Shown here: piece by piece, positions 27,452-35,404 of the stretch
How the letters are laid out: every line of letters starts with the position of its first letter
Position numbering within the stretch: position 1 is the first letter of the stretch
NCBI GenBank assembly: GCA_963843465.1
Contig: CAWJKP010000001.1
Span: 310,001-374,000, forward strand
Direction of reading: 5' to 3'
Length of the DNA: 64,000 nt
Origin: CAWJKP01 sp963843465
Lineage (GTDB): Bacteria; Planctomycetota; Planctomycetia; Pirellulales; Thermoguttaceae
Notes under the pieces: generated by a model
Databases searched by the model: none
Seen by the model: the letters and a program-made list of their open reading frames with translations, nothing else
Told to the model about the DNA's origin: nothing
Program-made: the position numbers and the translations under genes

Positions 27452-29103
27452 GTTTTGTCGTTTTTTCAGAAAGGTGCTCTCCATGAAAAGCTCGAACGTG
27501 AGACGGATGACCGTCGGCAGGCGGGCGGCAGCGCTGCCGCCGCTTTTGGCCCTGGCTTTCCTCTGCTGGGGAAACGCCGGCGCGGCACGCGCCGACAACA
27601 TCGACGAACAATTGCTGCGCAAGGCGCCCAAGCTGATGGAGCAGATCTACAGCAAGGGGTACAGGAACGTCGGCGTGCTCTCCTTCCGCCTGGAGAAGGG
27701 TCACAGCAAGGCTTCCTTCCACGGAGGCATGATCGTCACCAACATGGCCGATCGCGTGCAGGACGCGATGATCGTGGCCATGAATCCCGAGAAGGCCCCG
27801 CTGGGCGTCGCGGACCGCTGCTCGGCGGTGGCCGGCAAGAAGATCCCCAAGGCCAGCTACCGCACTGCCGACGATCGCAAGCGGTTGTTTTCCCTCAAGT
27901 ATCCCTTGGCGTGGGGCGCGCCGCCGGCCCAGGTCTCGGTCGATGCCTTCCTCGCCGGCAAGGTCCAGGTGAGCCCCGACCTCAACAAGGTGACGGTCAA
28001 CGTGGAGGCCTTCGATCGCAAGGATCCCGCCAAGATGGTCGAGCTCTTGCAGTTCACCGTGAAGATGGACCACGTGATCCTGGCCGACATCGGCCAGGGG
28101 TACACGATCTCCCGCGGGCAGCGGCGTTTCCACCGCGGTCCCAACGACACGGCCAATCCCAGCGGCGTTCCGCCGGCCAATCCCAGCGGCGTTCCGCCGA
28201 CCAATCCCAGCAGCGTTCCGCCAACCAATCCCAGCGGCGTTCCGCAAACCATCCCCAGCGACCCCGGAGACATCGTGGTGACCGGGAACCAGAGCGGATC
28301 CTCCCCGGGCGGCGCGACGGGCGGTACGACGAGCGGCACGACGGACAGTACGGTGGTCAGCACCGGCGATCCGGGCCCCGGCGGTTCGCCCACGGGGCCG
28401 ATCACGCTGAAGATCTACTACGACGGCGTGGAGCAGCCCTTGCAGCCGGATCCCAGTTCCGCGGTGCCCGACCCGATGAACTTCGCCATCAAGGACCCCG
28501 GCCAGGGCCAGCACGTGACTTTCGGGCTGAGGAACAACACCTCGGCCAACGTGGGGCTGGTGCTGGTGGTCAACGATACCAACACGCTGTATGGAGAAAA
28601 GGGACAGCCGGAGCAGATGAGCCCCTGGATTCTCGAGCCCAACAAGGAGTACCTGGTGAAAGGCTTCCACCAGCGGGACAACCAATCGTATACCCCGATC
28701 GTCGGTCTGTCGGACGCCGAGTCGATGGCGCGTTTTGCGGATCTCGGCGGCGAGGAGTCGGCGGGGATCATCTCGGTCTACATCATGACCACGCAGAAGT
28801 CGGCGCCCGCCATCTCGACTTCCGCTTCTTCTCTGAGTCGGAGCATGAGGCGTCCTTCGCCGAAGTTCCTGCCTCACGGGCGGCCGAAGACGCCGGGCGA
28901 GGCGGCCAAGGCGATCGTCCAAAGCGGCAACGCCCGCGCCAGCCGCGGGTTGATGGCGGCCGACGCCAAGGGCACGGGGCAGGAGCAGTTGCAGACCATC
29001 GAATTCCAGCGTGGCACCGTGCAGAAGCACATGGTCATCAAGTACTGGCTGAGGAACGTGCCCGGCGCCACCTGAGCGCCAGATCCTCAACGCCGGCTTG
29101 ACG
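27452..29103. repeat. 1.65-kb long direct repeat, copy 1
   Basis: Nearly identical to 35405-37080, from GTTTTGTCGTT before the gene to CGGCTTGACG after it. The copies differ by scattered substitutions and by one 24-bp unit (four units at 28155-28250 here, five in copy 2). Flanking sequence is unrelated on both sides. Confidence 0.92.
27483..29075 (+). CDS. Secreted protein of unknown function, duplicated (copy 1)
   Basis: A 530-residue exported protein not recognised with certainty. ATG 27483 gives a signal peptide (MTVGRRAAALPPLLALAFLC, cleaved near ARA-DN). Residues 35-215 begin KLMEQIYSKGYRNVGVLSFR and resemble CsgG/FlgO-type domains in pattern only. A low-complexity linker follows: four 8-residue units NPSGVPPT/A (about 225-256), then a Gly/Thr-rich stretch. 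The region after 300 (LKIYYDGVEQPLQ, HVTFGLRNNTSANVGLVLVV, ILEPNKEYLVKGF) looks like a beta-sandwich of the kind found beside bacterial caspases. An almost identical gene lies at 35436. AGAAAGG eight bases upstream is the likely ribosome-binding site. Confidence 0.8.
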   Translation: MKSSNVRRMTVGRRAAALPPLLALAFLCWGNAGAARADNIDEQLLRKAPKLMEQIYSKGYRNVGVLSFRLEKGHSKASFHGGMIVTNMADRVQDAMIVAMNPEKAPLGVADRCSAVAGKKIPKASYRTADDRKRLFSLKYPLAWGAPPAQVSVDAFLAGKVQVSPDLNKVTVNVEAFDRKDPAKMVELLQFTVKMDHVILADIGQGYTISRGQRRFHRGPNDTANPSGVPPANPSGVPPTNPSSVPPTNPSGVPQTIPSDPGDIVVTGNQSGSSPGGATGGTTSGTTDSTVVSTGDPGPGGSPTGPITLKIYYDGVEQPLQPDPSSAVPDPMNFAIKDPGQGQHVTFGLRNNTSANVGLVLVVNDTNTLYGEKGQPEQMSPWILEPNKEYLVKGFHQRDNQSYTPIVGLSDAESMARFADLGGEESAGIISVYIMTTQKSAPAISTSASSLSRSMRRPSPKFLPHGRPKTPGEAAKAIVQSGNARASRGLMAADAKGTGQEQLQTIEFQRGTVQKHMVIKYWLRNVPGAT

Positions 29104-29139
29104 TTCGGCGTTTGGAGCCGAGCGTCATCAGAATCGGCA

Positions 29140-29177
29140 GGCCCCATCGCGGCTCTCGAAGCGGCGATGGGGCCTTT
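29140..29177 (+). terminator. Rho-independent terminator
   Basis: GGCCCCATCGC (29140-29150) pairs perfectly with GCGATGGGGCC (29164-29174), with a 13-base loop, followed by TTTGTC. It lies 65 bp after the copy-1 gene and just outside the duplicated segment, so copy 2 does not share it. Confidence 0.7.
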
Positions 29178-29346
29178 GTCGTTGGGAGGGCCAAGGCGTG
29201 CAGCGTCGCGCCAGGCGGAATTCTTGGTGAAACGGCCGCTCGACCTGTCGCATCCGGCGGCCCGTTTACCATGCCTGATATAGAGCCACCCCGCAATGTT
29301 GCGACGGGTGTGAGAATTCGGTCACCAGCGATCAAGGAGAAGAACC

Positions 29347-30993
29347 ATGTCTACGACTGACCGCCACATCCGCCGGCGTCTCGAAGGCGCGTACCGCAGC
29401 CGATCGACTGGCAAGACGATCGTGCGTCTGACCGTCGTCGGCCTATCCCTCGCCCTGTTCGGTTGGGGTAGCTTCGGACGGTCGGACAGACTAGAGGCCA
29501 ACGGGAACATGTCGTCCAACGGCGGCGGCGGGGGCGGCGGCCTCCTCGGCGACATCCTCAAGGGGGTGGGCCAAATCGTCGACGTGGCCACGGACAACTG
29601 GGGCGGTGACCCGAGTGTCGACCGAGACCCCCCAAGCACCGTGCCACCCGATTGGTACCAACCGCGCGTGTACCAGCCGCCCGGACCGACTTACTATCCG
29701 CCGCCGGTGCTACCCCCAAATCCGTTGCCCCAAATCCCTTTCGTCTCACCCCCTATCCCCAACCCTAACATCTACCCCTTCCCTGCATCTCCCCCCGGCA
29801 CCTCCCACAGTGGTTTGAACGGGACGCCACCCAGACGACTGCCTCCCAAGCACACCTGCCAACCGGGCACCTCCCACAGCGCTTGGCCTCCGCACGGCAA
29901 GCCGCCCAAGCCCGTGGTCAAGGACTCACCCCACGACCCGACAAACCGCAAAAACATCAAACGCACCTTCACCTGTAGCCTCCCCTATAAACCCCACGAC
30001 CCGACTGACCCTAAGAACAAGAAGAAACGCGTCGTCACGTGTTGCCCCCCCTATAAACCTCACGACCCTACAAATCCCAAGAACATCAAGGTCATCGTCA
30101 CCCGTTGTCCTCCTCATAAACTCCACGACCCGACGAATCCTAAGAATCTCACACGCATCATCACCTGTTGCCCCTCCCACGACCCTAGCAATCCCGCAAA
30201 TCTAAGGGTTCTTCGGGATCAGTCGCCCGGGGACGAAGGCATTACCGCCATCCCCGGAGCGGATGATCAGACGCTGGAGCAAGCCATCGCCGTCGTGGCT
30301 TCGATCAAGGATCCCGACCCCTTGAAGCAGGATCGTCTTCGGGCGAAAAAGGCAGTCGAGTTGGTGACCGCGCGCGTGAAAGTAGTCAACGACTTTTGGG
30401 GAACCGTTTTTCAAACTCTCCCAATCGACGTGTGGAATAAGTTTAGCGGCGGTTCCATCAAAACTCGGGCACAAGTTCTCGACTACTTCCGGGGGCAGCC
30501 TGGGGATCTAGCCAAGGTGGCGTGGATCTTGAAGGCGGGACAGTGCGACGAGCACGCCTCGCTCATGCAGGAGATTCTGAGGGGCGCGGGTGTCCGTAAC
30601 GTGATCAACCTGAGGAGCGACAGCCCGCACGTATTCCCCGTCGTGGACCTCGCTCCGGGCTACGATGCTGACATTCCTTGGACATGGGGAAAAGACGCCT
30701 TTGTTCCGGACTCCTGGACGGGCGAGATCGTCGATGGGAGCAAGGTGTGGGACGGCTCCCACTATTTCAACGGAGGAAAATGTCACGTCGACTCGGGGTT
30801 AAAACCCGGGAATACCACGCGTGAGAAGCTCGCCCTGATGATAGCCAGGGGCCCTGCTTTCCTCAACGCTCACAGGGACACTTACGATTCGCTGGTGCGT
30901 CAATACATGACGATTCCCAAAGAGATTCGCGATACGCTCCCGCTCAAACTGCCCACGGACGCGGAACTGGGCGCGGCGAGGGAGTCGCGCTGA
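29347..30993 (+). CDS. Transglutaminase-like secreted protein with Cys-rich HDPTNPKN repeats
   Basis: A 548-residue protein. A hydrophobic signal or anchor lies at about 25-42. Next come a Gly run, a Pro/Tyr-rich region (about 95-195), five imperfect 18-22-residue repeats starting HDPTNPKN (about 196-288), and a C-terminal transglutaminase-like domain (about 300-500). The candidate triad is Cys in KAGQCDEHASLM, His in SDSPHVFPVVDL and the following Asp. The repeats carry paired cysteines and a TCCPPYKP-type ending. The repeat region is noticeably less GC-rich and lysine-rich compared with neighbours. The enzyme could cross-link or cleave proteins outside the cell, but the fold call rests on the Cys-His-Asp spacing only. 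Confidence 0.75.
   Translation: MSTTDRHIRRRLEGAYRSRSTGKTIVRLTVVGLSLALFGWGSFGRSDRLEANGNMSSNGGGGGGGLLGDILKGVGQIVDVATDNWGGDPSVDRDPPSTVPPDWYQPRVYQPPGPTYYPPPVLPPNPLPQIPFVSPPIPNPNIYPFPASPPGTSHSGLNGTPPRRLPPKHTCQPGTSHSAWPPHGKPPKPVVKDSPHDPTNRKNIKRTFTCSLPYKPHDPTDPKNKKKRVVTCCPPYKPHDPTNPKNIKVIVTRCPPHKLHDPTNPKNLTRIITCCPSHDPSNPANLRVLRDQSPGDEGITAIPGADDQTLEQAIAVVASIKDPDPLKQDRLRAKKAVELVTARVKVVNDFWGTVFQTLPIDVWNKFSGGSIKTRAQVLDYFRGQPGDLAKVAWILKAGQCDEHASLMQEILRGAGVRNVINLRSDSPHVFPVVDLAPGYDADIPWTWGKDAFVPDSWTGEIVDGSKVWDGSHYFNGGKCHVDSGLKPGNTTREKLALMIARGPAFLNAHRDTYDSLVRQYMTIPKEIRDTLPLKLPTDAELGAARESR
29932..30204 (+). repeat. Five tandem HDPTNPKN protein repeats
   Basis: Repeat starts (His codon) at 29932, 29995, 30061, 30124 and 30178, giving steps of 63, 66, 63 and 54 bp. 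Consensus HDPTNPKN, then a basic stretch, two or three beta-branched residues and TCCPPYKP. DNA identity between units is only moderate while the protein pattern is kept, so the repeats are old and selected. Confidence 0.75.
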
Positions 30994-31054
30994 CCGGCAC
31001 TGGCGGCAAGTGGGCTAATGGGGCAGGTCCTGCCTGCCGGGCCGGACGTCGGTT

Positions 31055-31075
31055 GTCCCGCTCGGCAAGCGGGAC
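31055..31075. terminator. Hairpin between convergent genes
   Basis: GTCCCGCT and AGCGGGAC form a perfect 8-bp stem with a 5-base loop between the ends of the transglutaminase-like and ECF sigma genes. A second smaller inverted repeat (GGCAGG/CCTGCC) lies at 31022-31038. No U-tract follows, so it may be a palindromic repeat and not a true terminator. Confidence 0.4.
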
Positions 31076-31117
31076 CTACTTGATGTTCCGGCGGGTCGTT
31101 GATTTTTTTCATCGCGG

Positions 31118-31728
31118 TTACGTGGGGATTTCCCTCGCCCATTTCTCGCGGATGCGTTCCAGTTTGCGTTCCACCGTGCGCCGCGTGCAAGCGAGCTTTT
31201 CGGCGATTTCGCCGGTGCTGTATCCTTCGAGCGCGTGGAGCGCAACCTGGCGGAGCGCTTCCTCGCCCAGGCGGTCGAGCATCTCCCGGCAGTCTTCGGC
31301 AACCAGGGCGGCCAGTTCCGGGGTGGGCTCTTCCCCCAGCACCGCCCCGATCCCTTCATCGCGACCTTCCTCGGCCTTCGGCCTGAGAAATGCCGACTCG
31401 CCCCGGACCATGCCGGCGCCGCGCTTGGCGGCGAATTGGCGCCGCCGCAGGGCACATGCCTTTCGGGCGGTAATCGTCACCAGCATCTTCCAGAGGTCCT
31501 CGCCGTCGGCCACCCAGTCGCAACGATGCTCGGCCACGTTGCGACAGAAGCTGTGCATCGCGCTCAGGGCCACGTCTTCTTCGTCGGCTGCGCGCCGGGG
31601 CAACCCCTCGAGTTGCGCCGCGCGTAAAGGACCAGTTTGCCGAAGTACCGATCCCAGACCGCTTGGGCCGCCGCCGGATCGCCCCGGCCGAGCTTGGTGA
31701 TCCACTGGGTGAGTTCTTCCACGCCCAC
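31118..31728 (-). CDS. ECF-type RNA polymerase sigma factor, frame broken near N-terminus
   Basis: Extracytoplasmic-function sigma factor of the planctomycete type (about 203 residues). GTG 31728 is preceded by GAGAGGA and begins GVEELTQWITKLGRGDPAAA, the usual start of this group. A single-base break near 31620 (LYARR to LEGLPRRAADEEDV) separates it from the rest. Region 2 is EEDVALSAMHSFCRN, region 4 is LEGYSTGEIAEKLACTRRTV followed by ERKLERIREKW. No kinase or anti-sigma gene follows on its strand; the nearest kinase (23419) has its own broken sigma gene. It probably controls genes of this neighbourhood, but no -35/-10 target could be confirmed. Confidence 0.85.
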
Positions 31729-31795
31729 GGTCCTCTCAGGAATTCTGTGATTTCTTGGGGGGGAGGGATTTTCCGCGTTTGGTTGCGGCGTTCTA

Positions 31796-31801
31796 ATTAT
31801 A
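31796..31801 (-). promoter_or_regulatory. Candidate -10 box for the ECF sigma gene
   Basis: A perfect TATAAT on the minus strand about 68 bp before the GTG start, in a 250-bp divergent region. No good -35 at 17 bp was found (TTGAGG is 21 bp away). Confidence 0.3.
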
Positions 31802-31984
31802 CTTAATCGCCGGGTGCCTGGGCCTCAAGGTCCCCCCCGACAGCCGGTGCTCGTTGCATCCGGCGGGCATGGCAACCCGACTCGTTCCTCGCCCCTCGCC
31901 GGACGTGCCGGTCGATCGCCGCAAAGGGCCGGAAACTACTCAGGGAAGGCCGGCAATGCAAGATCAACCTGTGGGACGCAAGCG

Positions 31985-34900
31985 ATGCTGCGCACACCGC
32001 TTTTTTTCGGCATAGCCTTGTTGCTTTGCGGACTGATCTCCGCCAAGCCGGCTGCCGCCCAGGTCGATCGGCGGCATGTGCTGAAGAGCCCCGGGCTGGT
32101 GCTCGAAACGGGCGCCCCGACCGCCACCTGCAACGCGATGATGTTTTCGCCCGACGGCAAGCGATTGCTGGCGGCAGGGGACGACAAAACGGTGCGGGTC
32201 TGGCCCGTGAAGGACGCGGCGCTGGACACCGAGGGCGTCACCGCGCTGCGCTGGGCCAACTGGCGGGAACAGCGCGGCGTGATCTACGCCCTGGCGCTTT
32301 CGCCGGACGCGCAAAACGTGGCGATCGGCGGGCATGGCCTGATCACCGGAGCCGTGGCGATCCTGGACACTAAGACGGGACAAGTCGTCCACGCCGCCGT
32401 GACCCCCGGCGAAGACAAGGTCATTTCGGCCGTCGCCTATTCGCCCGCCGGCAAACAACTGGCCCTCGGTACCAGCGACGGCTCCCTCTGGGTGTGGAAC
32501 GTCGCCAGCCCGAAAAAGGACGATTTCCGCAAGCTTGGCCGGCATTCCCAGTCCCCGGAGAATCGCGTTCGGCTGGTCGTCTTTCTCGGCGAGCAAAACG
32601 TCCTCAGCGTCGCCGACGACGGCTCCGCCTGTCGATGGTCGTTGGCGGCCAACGCCGCGCCGGGGCGTTTCAGTTTCGAGCTGAAGGACGTCCAGGCGGC
32701 CGCCGTCAGCCCCGACGGGCAGTGGGTCGCGGCGGCTGGACTGAGGAGAACGGACAATCGTGGCTGCGTCGAGCTGCGTTCTCCGGCCGGACAGAAGGTC
32801 GACGAGTTGGCGCTGGAGGCCAGGACGTATCCCCGCCGGCTAGCCGTCGATTCCTCGCAGACGATCTTGGCGGTCGCCGCCGACATGGCTCCGCAAGGCG
32901 ACCTCCCCTACAAGCCCGTGCAATCCCAGGTCTTGCTCTACGAGCTTAAGAAGCGGAAGTTCCGCCCGTTCCGGCCGGAGAGCACGTATCTGGTCAACGC
33001 GATGGCGCTGCATCCCGGGGGAAGATACCTGGCCGTAGCGGGCGGGAACGATTTTGAAATGAAGCTTTGGGATTTGCAGGCCCAGAAGGTTGTCAGCGAG
33101 GTGCGCAGCCCGGGGAGTTCCATCTGGGGGGCCGCGTTCTCGCCCGACGCGAAATCGATCGGGCTGCGGAACCAGCGAAAACCCGATCCCGCGGGATTCA
33201 ACGACTGGGCCGGCGGGCCATGGAAGGTCTTCGACCTCCAGCGGCGTGATTGGAGGGAGAACGAGAATTTCCAGCCGCTCTTGCCCTTGGAAACGGCGGA
33301 CGGTTGGCGCGTTCGGGCCGATGCCCGGGACATGTACCTCTGGCACGTCGTGGCTCCCGGCGGACGGGAATTCGACCTGCCGTGGGATCGTTTCCAGGAT
33401 GTTCTGCCCCGCTGTTACACGTTCCTTCGCCCTTCCGACGGCAAGCCGGCCCGGCTGGCCGTAGGTCATCGTTTCGGCATCAGCCTCTTTACCCTTCTTC
33501 CCGGCGGGCCGCGGCGCAGCCGGCTGTTTGTGGGACACGCCGATGACGTCACCTCCGTAGCCGCTTCGGCGGACCAGCGGTTCCTCGTCTCGGCTTCCCG
33601 GGACCAGACGCTTGCCGCCTGGAGTCTGGCAGACTGGTCCTTCGAAGGGGAATTGGGCGCCGCGTTCAGCCTGCGCGGAGGGAAACTCTGGGTCCAGGAC
33701 ATCGCGCCGGGGAGCCCTGCGTGGGAAGCGGGGCTTACGGCGGGAGACGAGGTCCTCTTTCTCGCTTTCGCCGCGCAAAGTGTTCCGGGAGGTCCGGCCG
33801 CCTGGCTCGATCGCTTGCGGCGCCCCATCCCGGGAAAGGAGTTCTTCTTTCGCTGCCGCAGCGCCGGCAAGCAGGAGTCGACCGAGCACTTGACGCACGT
33901 TTGGCAGCGGCCCGCCTGGAAGTTTTTCGCCACGCGCGATGATGAATGGGTGCTCTGGCGGTGGCAGGATTATTATTACGACACGTCCACCATCGGTGAT
34001 TCGTACATCGGCTGGCAGATCATCAGCAGTATTGACGAGAGTCCCGAATTCTATCAAGCCGAGAAATTCCGAAATCTGTTCCATCGGCCGGACAAACTCG
34101 CGAACCTGCTCGCCTCCGCCGAGCCGTTGAAACCGCAGCCGAAGCCTGGCCCCCAGCCGCAGCCTGAAAACCTCCTGGTTCCGCAAGCGGAGCGGGGCTC
34201 CAAGCTGGAGGAGCCGGGGCCCGCGGCGCCGCCGGAGCGAATCAACATTACCGAACATCTGCCGCCGAGGGTCGAATTGCAGATGGCGGGGATCGATCAA
34301 CAGCAGGGGGAAAGCCGGCTTGTGGTGCGTGCGAGGCAGCGGGTTGCGGCTCCCGGGGCGCAACTGGAGAGCCTGGCCTTATGGATCAACGATTACAAGT
34401 TCAAGTCGTGGAAGCATCTCGGGGGACAGTTCGAGGAGCGGGTGAGCGTTCCTCGCGCCAGGCTGCGCTCGGGCGCAATCTGATTGTCGCCCAGGCGTAC
34501 AATCGCGCCGGTGTTCGCGACGACTGGAACCGTCTGGCCCTGGAATCCAATCGGCCGCCGGAACATCGCCGAGTCTACGGGTTGTTTGCCGGTGTCTCCG
34601 ACTACAGCCGTGCTTCCCGCGGTCCGCGGCGGCAAGTCCTTTGGGACAACCTGTTGTTCACCACCGACGATGCCAGGGCCATGGCGGAGCGTTTCCGGGC
34701 TCTTGCCCATACGCCGCCCTACCAAGGCGCGGATATCCGCCTGCTGCTGGAACTGCAGGTCAACCGCGCGAGGCTCCAGGCGGAGCTCCGCGACCTGGCG
34801 CGGCGAGTAGGGCCGGACGACTTGTGCGTCGTGTTCCTGGCGGGACATGGATATGCGAGGGAGTACCGCAGGAACTGCTACCTGCCGGGGACCTTCGCCT

Positions 34901-35385
34901 TCGTTTGTCCCACCTTCGACGTTCGCAGGCCCAGCGAGACCGGCATCAGCAGCTTTGCGCTCTACGAGGCCATCGCAGCGATCCCCTGTCGCAAGCTGGT
35001 CCTCCTGGACTGCTGCCACTCGGGGAGCACGAACATCCTCCGCGATCTGACCCCGGACGGCGTCGGTCCCGTCATGATCGCCGGCTGCGGGGCGAACGAG
35101 TCGTCGTACGACATTATGTATCTCGGGCACGGGGCGTTCACCAACGCGCTGCTGGAGAGCCTCGGCGAGCGGTTCAGGATTGCCGACGCCAATCACGATT
35201 CCAAGCTCGACATCGGCGAGTTGTTCCACTACCTGTCGCGCCGGGTCCCCCAGACCGTCCAGTTGTCGAAGAACGTGCTGGGGGCCGACGCATCGCAGCA
35301 TCCGAGAGCTTTGATACCGCCCGGCGAACTGAACACGGTGATCGCCGAGAAAAGCGGCGGCGACCATGTAACCGTGGATCGCTAG
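31985..35385 (+). CDS. Exported WD40-PDZ-caspase (peptidase C14) protein with EF-hand, frame broken
   Basis: About 1130 residues. ATG 31985 starts a signal peptide (RTPLFFGIALLLCGLISA). WD40-type repeats fill about 45-560 (FSPDGKRLLAAGDDKTVRVW, SADQRFLVSASRDQTLAAW). A PDZ-like segment is at about 563-620 (DIAPGSPAWEAGLTAGDEVL). After a Pro-rich linker (about 705-745) comes a caspase-like domain (about 860-1085) with catalytic His in VVFLAGHGYA and Cys in LVLLDCCHSG. An EF-hand-like loop DANHDSKLDIGEL lies inside its end. One frame break near 34478 (RARLRSG to RNLIVAQAYN) divides the gene just before the caspase domain. A protease activated by binding or calcium is plausible (inference). The duplicated secreted protein gene starts 50 bp after its stop. 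Confidence 0.85.
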
Positions 35386-35404
35386 ACCCAAACTTGTCCT
35401 CCAG

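Noticed and set aside
28155..28250. Regular 24-bp repeats considered as a CRISPR-like array
   Set aside because: Units are directly adjacent without spacers and are translated as NPSGVPPT within a secreted protein.
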